Shown here one piece after another: positions 12,481 to 22,599 of a stretch of 64,000 bases of DNA. The notes beneath the pieces are model-generated. The model searched no databases and was not told the origin of the DNA. It worked only from the letters and a program-made list of their open reading frames with translations. Positions within the stretch are counted from its first letter, which is position 1. Each line of letters begins with the position of its first letter. This DNA is from Roridomyces roridus. Its lineage: Eukaryota > Basidiomycota > Agaricomycetes > Agaricales > Mycenaceae. The stretch covers positions 106,609-170,608 of the forward strand of contig JARKIF010000070.1 of assembly GCA_029378245.1 (NCBI GenBank), written 5' to 3'. The translations under genes were made by a program, and so were the position numbers.

Positions 12481-12741
12481 ACTGAACCCTCCGTCCGTCA
12501 TCTCAAGGCTTCTTGCGTTCCTCTAGCTTCACTGTCAGGTCGATGTCGACTGAGTTTTCAATCCCTTGTTACCACCGACCCTTCTTAGACACCGAAGATG
12601 GTATCCTTTGAGATGTCGACTAGGACCTCGAAAGAATCTTGCTCGTAATCGGAATCATATAATTAGCGGCCACCTTCTTGATGCCTCTTAAACGCCTCTC
12701 AAACGTGTAAACCCGAAAGCATATCTTACGATAAGGCAGGC

Positions 12742-12749
12742 TATTTAAG
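12742..12749 (+). promoter_or_regulatory. TATA-like box of the salicylate-hydroxylase-type gene
   Basis: TATTTAAG lies about 35 bases before the ATG at 12783. An out-of-frame ATG at 12757 lies between them and would be skipped if transcription starts near 12770. Confidence 0.35.
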
Positions 12750-12782
12750 TGGCACCATGGACTGTGCTACTGCTTCAATTTC

Positions 12783-14342
12783 ATGGCGTCCAACGAAGCT
12801 CAAGTGTCCCCACGACCCCTGCAAGTGAACATCGTCGGTGCAGGTCTCGGCGGACTGACTGCTGCCATCGCATTGCGAAGATCTGGCCACAAAGTTCAGG
12901 TCCGTCAACTCAGCAACCAGCACTGATTTTTTTCAAAGCTTTCCACCCAGATCTTTGAAGGATCTGAGAAAAAGATAGAACTCGGGAACGGCATCACTTT
13001 ACAAGTCAACGGTTTGCGCGTTCTGCACCAACTGGGCTTTTCCACGAGGAACTTGCAGGGCGCGGAATACGATGGGGTACGTCTCCGAGTCTGAATCCCG
13101 GTACGATCAAGTCTAACTCAACTCCAGATAGTCCGCTTTGACGCTCACACTGGCTCTGGAACGTTGCATTCGTGGGGTGCTCGCAGTACTGAGGACAATG
13201 ATTTCCGAGTTGGTCTCGTTCATGGCTCCTCGGAGCGGCACTAACATTATCTAGGCTATGGCCTGTCATCGAAGCGATTTCCGCGACGAACTCGAACGTT
13301 TAGCGACTGCTGAAGAAGGACAAGGCATGCCCGCACAACTCCATCTGGACAGCAAAGTCGTCGTTTGCGATCCAGAGTCCGGAAGTATCACTTTGGCCAA
13401 TGGCGAGACCATTTCCGCGGATCTTGTGGTTGGTGCCGACGGTATTAATGTGCGTATCTTGCGCTGTGATATATTTTGAGATTGAGCTACTTCCAAGTCC
13501 ACAATACGAACGAGCATCGTGGGGCACCCCGTACGGCCCCTTCCCTGTGGAATATCCTGTGTCCGCTTCCTCCTTGATGCCTCGGGCGTGAACGTCATCC
13601 CTGATCTCGGGTGGTTCACAGACAACCCTCATGCCAACAAAGGCATCCAGTGGCCTGGAGAAGAATGCCGGATGATTTACACGTACCCGGTGCGAAATCG
13701 GACTCTCATCAATTTTGTCGGTTTTTTCGCGGATGAGGACCAGGCAAAGCCAGATTGGGTGCCGTCTGCAACTCGGCAGGATGTGCTCAACAAATTCCAC
13801 GACGCCCATCCCAAGTTCCTTCGCCTGCTGGATCTGCCTATCGTCTCCCCGACCTTGAAATGGAAGCTCCGAACTGTGCCGATACTACGAACCTGGATCC
13901 GCGGCCGCGCGGTGCTCTTCGGTGACTCCGCACACGCCACAATTCCCTACATGGGACAAGGTAGACGCGTTCTTATCCCTATCCAGGTTCTGATTTTGTT
14001 GGCTAGGCTCAGCAATGGCGATAGAAGACGCCGGAGTATTGGGCGTACTGCTTCCCCTTGGAACCACGCCGGACGAGATCTACGGCCGTCTCGCGGCGTA
14101 CGAGAGGCTGAGGAAGGAGCGAGGGGAGTTTGTCAACAAGCAATCTCTGGACCGGGCTCTTTCGAACAACGGTGACGGTACGTTTCGACCGCAATGTGAG
14201 TAATTTGGTGAAGTATTATATCAACCTTTTCACGTCCTCGTCAGCGCAGGATTCGGAGACTCAGGCTCGTGTGATGAAACACGACGCCATTCAAGTCGCG
14301 CAGGAGTACTTGAGCATGCACTTTAGTGGTGAAACGGGCTAG
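12783..14342 (+). CDS. Salicylate-hydroxylase-type FAD monooxygenase
   Basis: It starts MASNEAQVSPRPLQVN at 12783 and ends SMHFSGETG at 14342. The Rossmann motif is IVGAGLGGLTAAIALRRSGH; after an intron comes IELGNGITLQVN. The DG motif is DLVVGADGIN, and the GD motif is RGRAVLFGDSAHATIPYMGQG, followed by AMAIEDAGVL. These are the hallmarks of PF01494 flavin hydroxylases of the salicylate/6-hydroxynicotinate hydroxylase type. Unlike the two phenol-hydroxylase-type genes it lacks a C-terminal thioredoxin-like domain and is about 420 residues. It sits between the two duplicated units on the same strand and is not a copy of either neighbour. It probably hydroxylates, possibly with decarboxylation, an aromatic acid. 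The frame is continuous after short introns. Confidence 0.87.
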
Positions 14343-14469
14343 CAACACGCTATAGAGTGCAATGAGGACATTAACAGCCATGGAACGCACAGAACTCACT
14401 CCAATTCACGATTTCAGACCCATACTCATCATATTCTTGTCCCGAAATACAACTTCGTGTGAATGTAAT

Positions 14470-15250
14470 CATAGACCCCAGACTCTAGCCCCAATCCAGG
14501 TAAAATTTTGAAATTCTTGCACTCGGGCGGTGCACCGTGCTTGGACACACTGGCCGGCGAGGTGGACGGCTGCGGGGAGAGTAGCAAGGGTAGCGGAGGC
14601 CGAGGTCAGGGGAGAGAGGCCTGCAGGCGGCGTGAGTGACTGCGAGAATGATAGCTCTGGGACGAGTCGACGCGGCGGCAGTCGTGTTGTGAATTTAGAA
14701 GCCAGAGAAGGTGCACTTTTTTGATATGCACGCAGGACGAATGTGAAAAATGAGCCAACTACGAAGGATACGGACCGAGGTGGCATCCACGATCTCGGCA
14801 ACATGAGCAGGAGTGCACGACTGCTAAAGAAAGCACGAAGAAGTATTCTAAGTGCCGACCTGTGCAGATACGAGCGCCATTTATGATGTCGGAGACAGGT
14901 GCGCTGGGAGTAGAAGCCGAGACGAGGTTGTCGACGCCGACGAGATGACCGGGGCAGCGAGCCCGCACATCGAATCCCGGATAGTCCTTCGGACCGTGGA
15001 CGTGCGCCAGCCTTCAGATGACAGATGAGTGAGATAGTGAAGAGCGAGGACTTGCCATTGCCAGTGTCCGTGCACAATACAGTGTCCCGACAGACCACTG
15101 GCAAAATGCGCTAGATGGGCTTGAAAGCTTGACTTGCCACTCGCGAAGTCTTGAGCGCAGCAGACCCTCCCTCTGAAGGCCACGAGGGCATGTACGTCTT
15201 TCCATACAGCAGCGCCGCGTCGAGAGCAGTCGAGAGCGACGATTGAACAA
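14470..15250 (-). other. Possible relic of a helicase/ATPase gene
   Basis: One minus-strand frame (15104 downward) reads CTDTGNGKSSLFTI, resembling a P-loop as in DEAD/RecQ-type helicases. The frame then drifts into Arg/Ser-rich sequence with no further helicase motif, and neighbouring frames carry the more plausible stretches, which suggests frameshifts. I see no intact gene. The P-loop-like match alone could be chance. Confidence 0.2.
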
Positions 15251-15375
15251 TGAGGACGGAGGGCGGCAAGAGGGCGGAGGACATCTAGCCCGGATCAATC
15301 TAAACGCGGAAATCAACCGTCATTGGTCGGGCCGGTCGACTTTACCATCAGATTTTGATCAGACTACCCGCTTCC

Positions 15376-15599
15376 AATGTCTTCCTCCACGAGCCAGCGT
15401 AGCAGTACCAGCTCTATGACGTCTGGTCGCGGGAAGGGTCTATCCTGTGCTTGTATCCGGAGCAGGTGTGTACTGAGTGTACTTGCATCTAATCAAGCCC
15501 CGCAAGTACTACCTTAACTCGTCAGGTTGTCGTCAGGTCCAGCTAGAACCAGGAAAAGCTGGCATCCGCCCCTTAATCGACAACTCGAACCACCTTATT
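15376..15599 (+). pseudogene. Frameshifted 5' fragment of a phenol-hydroxylase-type FAD monooxygenase
   Basis: The segment begins ATG TCT TCC TCC ACG, like the two full genes (MSSS...). It then has, in another frame, a VYPVLVSGAG equivalent of VHPVLIAGAG, a degraded first intron, and a stretch equal to KAGIRPLI followed by an equivalent of SNHLI. It stops there and joins directly to the promoter block of FAD monooxygenase 2 at about 15600. The single-base frame change before the nucleotide-binding motif and the missing remainder make it non-functional. It is evidence for a third copy lost by deletion or unequal crossover. Confidence 0.7.
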
Positions 15600-15619
15600 A
15601 ATTTCGATACTGATGCGTC

Positions 15620-15631
15620 GAGTACATAAGG
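15620..15631 (+). promoter_or_regulatory. Conserved promoter element GAGTACATAAGG of FAD monooxygenase 2
   Basis: Same 12 bases as at 6324, 78 bases before the ATG at 15709, followed by GTCTAGCCATGGG as in copy 1. Confidence 0.4.
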
Positions 15632-15708
15632 TCTAGCCATGGGCCCATGGCACCACCCATAATTTTAAAATTAAAATTCCTCCGCTCCCCTTCCACTTGC
15701 ACGCATCC

Positions 15709-18019
15709 ATGTCTTCATCCACGGCGAAGAGTAGCAGCAGCAGCAGCTTTGCTAAAACATTTGGGCCGCCAGGGGAGGTCCATCCGGTTCTCATAGCTGG
15801 AGCAGGTATGTACATTCATGCATCTTCAAGCTCCTCTAATATCAACTCGGCAGGTCCGGCCGGAATTCTTCTTGCTGTAAGAGACAGTGACCTTTCCTTT
15901 CGTTTTCCTCACACGATTTTTCACATAGTTCTGTCTGGCAAAGATGGGCATCCGCCCCTTGATCGTCGACTCGAACCACTTCATCGACCACGAATGGGGA
16001 CGCGGAGATGGACTCCACTGTCGGTGAGACAGCAGTTGGATGGTCAAGGCAATTATATATCTTCACCAGGACCACCGAAATCTTCCGCTCCCTCGGTATC
16101 GCTGAGAGTATGGTTGCACAAGGACAACGACTCTACCAACGTACTTTCTGGGTCAGTGAATTCTTTGGGCGAAATCCCGGGCTAAAACGGTGTTCTCAGG
16201 ACATGACGGCCGATCCTCCGACGTGTAAAACAATATGTGACTCTTTCGAGAAAGAGTTCGATATCGGGGAGTTCTATACGTCAGCTGCCACAAGCTGTCT
16301 CTACTGCATTGCTCACAAAATATAGGCTATCCATCCGTCAGGGATTGGTAGAGAAGACACTCACTGAGGCCATGACGTCCACCTGCGGCGCCACTGTGGC
16401 CCGTCCCTGGGCTTACGTCGACGCGCATCTAGACGAAACTAGCCCCAGCTCCGGCCCGGTAGTTGTCACTCTCAAATCGCAGTACGGAGAACTGCGCGAG
16501 GTCCGCGCACTGTATGTTGTGGGCTGCGACGGTGGACGCAGCAAGGTCCGCCGTTCTCTCGAGAAATACGGTGTCAAACTCCAAGGGGACGCGCACGATT
16601 CTGTCTGGTGTGCGATAGATGTTCTGGGATTCAAGACAGATTTTCCCGACGTCAAGAAACTCCCGTGCGTGTGTTGGTATGGCGGTTTCATCAATTTTCC
16701 TCACGCATCCAAGTGTTCTCTCAGCGAAAGACGGTGCCATCCTAGCCATCCCCCGTGAAGACATTCGCGGCCAAAATTGCTTTCGATTTTATTGCGAGAT
16801 GTCTGCAACGGGGGCAACACCTTCCATGGAAGATGTTGTGGCCAAGGTCTATCAGGTTTTCCAGCCGTATACAATAACCTGGGAAGAAGTCAACTGGTTC
16901 ACGGTTTACACCGTGGGCCAACGTATCGCGTCAGCATTCGATGTGCATCAGCGTATCTTTTTGGCTGGCGATGCTGCACATCTACACAGTCCCAAAGGTT
17001 CGATGATTCATTCTTTTTTCGCATGTTTAACGAACTAATCAGGTGCTCTCGGGATGAACACCTCCCTCATGGACGCACACAATCTCGCCACCAAAATCGC
17101 ACTTGTGCATAATGGCTTCGCACACCCGAAAATACTTTCCACTTATTCTCTCGAGCGCCGCGGTGTCGCTGTGCGTCTACTAGAGATGGATGCGGAGCTC
17201 ATCGAGCTGTACGCCAAGCAAGGCGGCGCATCCGAGTCCCCCGAGCAGATGAAAAAACTCGTCGCTTATATACGGAAACACCGGGCGTTCCAGGCGGGGA
17301 CGGATATCACCTATCCAACGAGCGATTTGGTTGGGAATGTCTCGCCGAAGAGTCGCTCGGCGATGCTGGAGCTCGTCGGGGGCAAGGGTCTGATTGTTGG
17401 CCGACGGCTTCTCCCGGCTGGCGTGAGGAGGTACAGCGACGGGCGTCCTTGCAACATCCTCGACGCCGCGCCTTACGAAGGCAGGTTCATCGTCTTCATC
17501 TGCTTGGGAGATTTGACCTCCCCCGGCCGAGTCGAGCAGTTGAACGGATTGCGAGATTTAGTCTTTCGACAGGGTGCACTTTGGGATAGTCTGGGCGATA
17601 GGGCAGAGAAGGTGATTCGTTTCGCTGGGCTCACGACGACATCGCACCTGTCCATCGAATTTGCCAACCTCATCCATCGAGTGCTCGACCTGCCCACTAT
17701 ATCCGCCGTTTTACCCACCAAGAAACTCGCAACGCTATTCGACACGACTCGGCTCTACAACGACGATATCCCCTGTTTATCGCCGTACGTGGATCATACT
17801 GCACAGACGCCGTCCACCGCGGAGGCGGACATTATCAGTCTCAAGGCCGCCGCGGGAATCTTGCTTCATCCGGCACACCAAAAGTGGGATGTGGATTTAG
17901 TGAGTGGGGGCATCGTTGTTGTTCGGCCAGACGGGCATGTGGGGATTGTGAGCCCAGGGTTAGATGGGGCTTCCTGGGATGTTGTGGAGGGTTATTTCAA
18001 GAGATTTTTGGTGCTGTGA
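15709..18019 (+). CDS. Phenol-hydroxylase-type FAD monooxygenase, copy 2
   Basis: It starts MSSSTAKSSSSSSFAKTFG at 15709 and ends KRFLVL at 18019. Residues and exon boundaries closely follow copy 1: VLIAGAG plus PAGILLA (FAD binding, split by an intron), LAKMGIRPLIVDS, RTFW then DMTADPPTCKT, YVVGCDGGRSKVRR, DFPDVKKLP, RIFLAGDAAHLHSPKG, GALGMNTSLMDAHNL, and the C-terminal phenol-hydroxylase dimerisation domain. All three flavin-binding motifs are intact and no frame break was found. The intron before the segment LSIRQGLVEK uses a donor GTCAGC inside the codons for YTS. It is followed 213 bases later by OMT4, repeating the order of copy 1. Redundant function with copy 1 is likely unless their substrates differ. 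Confidence 0.88.
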
Positions 18020-18232
18020 ACAAAGAAAAAACCTGCGTTGTAATTGATCTTCTTATTTCATCTGTGTTGATCTGTTTCACGAGCGGAGAGGTCGAATAAG
18101 TATTACTGTCCTCCTTCGTAGACGGAAGCGAAGACGATGGGAAGATTTCATCGAATCTAGAAGGCTCGTGGCTTTCCCGTGGGGCTTGGGGGGTTAACTT
18201 GAGAGCATCAAGTCCTCGCTCTGCGATCCGCC

Positions 18233-20241
18233 ATGTCCCCCACCCGATCAGCCCCCAGTGCCAGCGATCTCACAGAAATCCTCTCCCTCGCCGAGTTGAT
18301 CTCCAACAGCGTCAAAGAAGTTGTGGCAGAGTACACAGCGGCCGGGGTTTGCTTACCGTCACTGTCGTCTACGACCCCTGGGTCATTTGATTCTGTGGAG
18401 TCCCTGACCTCGCGTCCGAAACTCGTCAAGGCTGTTCGAACGTTGGACGCTGCATATGCGCAACTTGTGGTCACGGTTGGGAGCCCGGAGCACGTTATGT
18501 TCAATGTAAGATTTTTCAATCAGGGACTCATTGGGAACCTCTGATTCAATCGTCGCAGAAATCGCACGCTGGTGTGCGTATGGTTCTCCCTGAAGTCGTC
18601 GGTGGAATTTATGTTCAATAGATCCAACAACCGACCTGCTTGCTCATCGCCACCGACGCCAAAATCGCAGACCACCTCCTCAACGAACCCAACGGTCTTC
18701 ACGCCGACGAGCTTTCACGCCTCTCAGGGATCGATTCCGGGAGACTCGCTCGTGTGCTGAGGCTCCTTTTCACAAGGCATTGTTTCGTTGAAGGTAACTG
18801 TTGAACTTGAAACTCTATTCTTGCGATGAATATTCCAACTAGTCAAGCCAAACGTCTTTGCCAATAATCGACTGAGCATGAAGCTCCTTTCGACAGACTC
18901 AACGTCTTCTTTTCTGGGACACGTGTAAGTCGTCCATCGCATACGTACTTTCAGGGGAAATTAACATATTTTAGAGCGGATGTAGACGGTCGAGCGTATA
19001 CTGCGCTCAACGCAGCTTTGAAGGAGCCCATCGGAGGCAGCGCGTTCATGCGCGAGTTTGGTTGCAGGTTGTTTGAGTTTTATCTCTTGGTGAGCAGGCT
19101 TACTACTGAATGAACCACATGTTGAATGCTTTTGGTAGCCGGAGCAGAAAGAACGGGCTACGCGGTTCAATCAGGGCATGATCGCCTACGCCAGCATTAA
19201 TGGTGCTAGCTTGCTCAGCCAAGGTACGCCAGACTAAGTAGTGCAATTTTTGAACACATGAACATGGTGGACAGCTTATCCCTGGGCTTCGCTTCCAAGT
19301 TCCAACCGACGCCGTGGTTTGCGATGTCGGAAGTGGATATGGACATATTACGATCGATTTGCTCAAGAAATTCCCCCAGCTCAAGATTGTCGTTCAAGAT
19401 TTGCCGGAGGCTATCGACGAAGGAAAGAAGGTTTGAGATTTATCCTCTTGAACAATGTTCTAGCGGACTGGCGAAAGATTCTGGAAGAAAGCAAGGATTT
19501 CGACTCTTCGTTAAAGGGCCGCGTTCAGCACATCCCCCTTGATTTTTTCGTGGAATCACCCGTGGAAAGGTGTGATATCTACCATGTAAGCACCCCAATA
19601 GAACTCGCTGAAACGGGCTGATACACACTCAAGCTCGCACACATCCTAGATGACTGGCCTACAGCAGAGTGCAAGAAAATTTTGGACAATATCCGCAAGG
19701 TCGTCAAACCGTCCAGCCGGTTGCTTATCAGTCAGTCGTGTTGTTCATCAGGAAAACTGGAGGCGCTGCATAGCACTATGCAGCACTATGCAGCACTATG
19801 CAGTGCTGCATAGTGCCATAGCAACTTCTCCAGTTTTCCTGATGTTCTCCGCCTGAGAACAGCCCTACAATATCCTTAGACGAGTCTGTCATCCAGTATG
19901 CCGCCCCGCAAGACGGAGGCTCTGACGGTCATGAGAAGGTTGTACAGTATTCGTCCTAGCCTGACTTGTCTATTGAATCATGCACAGGCTCCGGAACCTC
20001 TACTCCCAAACTACGGAATGGGCCGCGTTCGTCCATATGCTCAAGATCTTAACATGATGGTCCTCTTCGACGCCCTGGAGCGAACTTTAGCCGAATTAAT
20101 TGAGGTGGGGTAAGAAACTTGATATTCCCTCATTCGTGCAGAATTGAACAATCATTGACCAGGGAGACTAGCGGGTTCGAGTTTGTGAAACTTTGGGAAC
20201 TGGGCGAGACCAGGCTACTCGAGTTCAAGCCCAAGACTTAG
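18233..20241 (+). CDS. O-methyltransferase paralogue, probably inactive (OMT4)
   Basis: It starts MSPTRSAPSASDLTEILS at 18233 and ends LLEFKPKT at 20241. It is close to OMT3 throughout, but decay is visible. The catalytic His-Asp-Trp is replaced: LAHILDDWPTAEC stands where OMT3 has LAHIIHDWPTAEC. A 7-base insertion near 19290 (TTCCAAGTTCCAA) shifts the frame after AYPWASLP, just before the SAM-binding motif VVCDVGSGYGHIT. The frame could be saved only by splicing to the new CCAAG acceptor, losing about six residues. The intron after SSRLLI has a weak donor, GTCAGT, and contains a hairpin insertion (19742-19847). HEFVL in OMT3 corresponds to NESVI here. It may still bind SAM or dimerise, but methyl transfer is doubtful. 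Confidence 0.8.
19742..19847. repeat. Small hairpin (MITE-like) insertion in an OMT4 intron
   Basis: A perfect 17-base inverted repeat (left arm 19746-19762, right arm 19828-19844; arm ATCAGGAAAACTGGAG) encloses a nested palindrome. The centre has three tandem CACTATGCAG units, and GCACTATGCAGCAC is mirrored by GTGCTGCATAGTGC. The element can fold almost fully on itself. Both flanks read TGTTC, a possible 5-base target duplication. The matching intron of OMT3 lacks it, so it arrived after the duplication. Confidence 0.7.
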
Positions 20242-20484
20242 AATACCTAGGTACCTTGTAAGATATCAACGAGACTCGAGACAAGGGTGCCAGTGATTGG
20301 CTATCTGACATACCAATGCCACCGGCGGAGTTTGTTGACATGGCGTCCGCGAGCGTATTGAAATTTGTCAAATTGTGGGACTGGGGAGAGGCTGGGTTGA
20401 TGTTTAGACAGCGACAACAAAGTTCTCACGGTTGAACCGTGTATCACGAATTGTATTCCCACGGTTCGATTACCGCATCGATTT

Positions 20485-22132
20485 TCATTCAGACTGAACC
20501 GTGCTCAACTCAATCCCCTCGGCGTGCGTATACACCGTATGTCCTTCCGATATCTCATCCGCATCCGGAGGCGCCACTTGCCACAGATCCTCCTTCTGCT
20601 CATCCCAATCCACATCAAAGATCGTTCCCTCCATCTCCCCACCGAGGTTCCCTGTGCTGAAGAACGTGTTGAACGTCGAAGAATGGGCACCCCGATCCCC
20701 GGCACGTGGTCCAGCAGCGAATTGCATTCCTGGGAGCTCGGTCTCGTTCGAGGTGGTGGATTTTCCGTCCCGGAGGTTGAGGTGCAGCCGGGAGATCATT
20801 ATTGCGGTCATTATTTGACTGAAGCTCGCCCCAGCAGCCTTCATATCCGGCGGTGCACGCTATACTTCTGTTGAAATTCGTTCCTGGGCAAAGCGAGGGC
20901 TGTGACTCACGAAATAGATGATGCAATTGATCAAGTTGACGCTGAAGATGATGAAAAAGTACATGATTCCATCGCGGAGCAGGATGTGCATGTAGCTGAG
21001 GGAAGTCAGTGCACCCTGACACTGCAAGCAAAAGAAACAACACGCACTTCATCTTGCCGTGCTTCCTCTGATACCTGACTGTCCTCCACAAAGTGAGGAC
21101 AAAGATACACGTATCTGTCGCTATCGGCGCAGCCCAGAACGCGCCTATGAATCGAGTCTGTCAGCACGAAGAATAGCAAAGAACAAGGAGGCTCACCAAA
21201 CCAGGTATTATCCCCAGTAAGAACACAACCTGACGTCGCGTCAGCAAAAATGAATGTGTATAACACGATCGGCTAACCTGGGAATCCGGGCGGCAAAGGG
21301 ACACCTGGGCGCGGGCTATGTCAGAAAAGGAGTCTACCCCGAAACATGAGATGACTACTCACGGACGCCGAAATGCAAAGCCCACGCCATGAGAATAATC
21401 TGCGTGGAGAGCATCGCGGCGAGGAAAGCGAGGATGAATTTGTTGTTGCGGTAGAGGGCGTAGACGCGGAGAATGAGCGTCACTGGGGCGCTGTTAGTGG
21501 GATGATGCAGGGAGGGAGGGCGGACTTGACTTGCTTTCGGCGACTGCGGGAATGTAATTAACGATCACCGTGCGAAGGAGAGAAGCGACGCACTTGCGAC
21601 TAGGGACATGGTGGCCGCGCCCGGGAACAGGACATATCGCTCGCATCTGAGGAGGAGAGGTTGGCCGTGGAAGATGGATGAGGACGGATACCCACAGCTA
21701 AGACGTATTTCGGTAACAAGATATATGCACGCGACCAAGCACTCACCTCGACGGACCAATGCGTCTCGAAAAACGCTGTATCATCAGTTGTCGGAGAGTC
21801 GATACGGTGAACATGTAGCACACACCAACTTGCAGCACGATAAACTGGCCATGCGTCACATACCGATTTAGATAGAAAAGCATCGATGCTAGGGTGAGGC
21901 GCTGTGACCACATCTTGTCCACCTCGACCGGAAACGTGAGTACTACAAGAGCAAGATCAACTGAGAGATTTTCGGGAGAAGCAGCACACCACGCACTATG
22001 ATCCCATAGATACAGCACATAACACGCCGTGGCGAACATGTAGTTGTTTCTCCTGCATGCGTATCGTCAAAGCGACTCGAAGAAGAGCAGCCGCACTCAC
22101 AGACGCGCAAAGGCCGTCGCCAGAGACTCCAT
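20485..22132 (-). CDS. DUF6533 membrane protein, copy b
   Basis: It starts MESLATAFAR at 22132. The second exon reads RNNYMFATACYVLYLWDH and splices to ILTFPVEVDKMWSQRLTLAS, then MLFYLNRYVTHGQFIVLQVG, the full DUF6533 signature. Further membrane segments follow. The last exon (about 20844-20485) reads ISRLHLNLRDGKSTTSNETE and then a hydrophilic, acidic tail ending TVQSE. The family is predicted to be multi-pass membrane proteins of unknown role. It is convergent with OMT4 and marks the right edge of the duplicated cluster, as copy a marks the left edge. Middle exons were not resolved base by base. Confidence 0.78.
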
Positions 22133-22599
22133 CGCTGCAGTCGGTGGTGAGAGTCCAAGAATGAGGGCGGCGTACGTACAGAAAAACAAAGCCGGAGTTT
22201 TTTGTTTGCCGGAGTATTCTATCTGAATGTGACAGCAAAGCCGAGCCGACCCTGCAGTTAGACAGATTGTGGGAAAGAATGGTCGCAACCAAGTGACAAT
22301 GCCGAGAGGGCGCTCTGACCGTCCCTGAGGTGGTGCGAAACACTCGGAGCCTTTGCCGCGGCCCGAGCCTCGTTTTCTTTGAAGGAAAGGGTTATGTCCC
22401 GTTGTTCATTGATGGACGTCAAGGTCGTGGCGGGTGGGCGCTGGGCGCTGATTCTAGCGGCTCGATGTCCTTGGGCGCTTGCTAGTGGTGGTATTGGAAG
22501 CAAGAAATAATTTCATACTCCGACGTCATTGATCAACTGTTGATCTGACTATTCTCACGGTTGAAAACAAAGTTGAACAGTGTCCAAACAAATCTAGAT
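22133..22599. other. Intergenic region between DUF6533 b and DUR3, no gene seen
   Basis: Upstream region of the DUF6533 gene and 3' flank of the transporter. Near 22540-22585 it carries CTCACGGTTGAA, also present at 20425 and, in part, at 12350. Confidence 0.45.
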
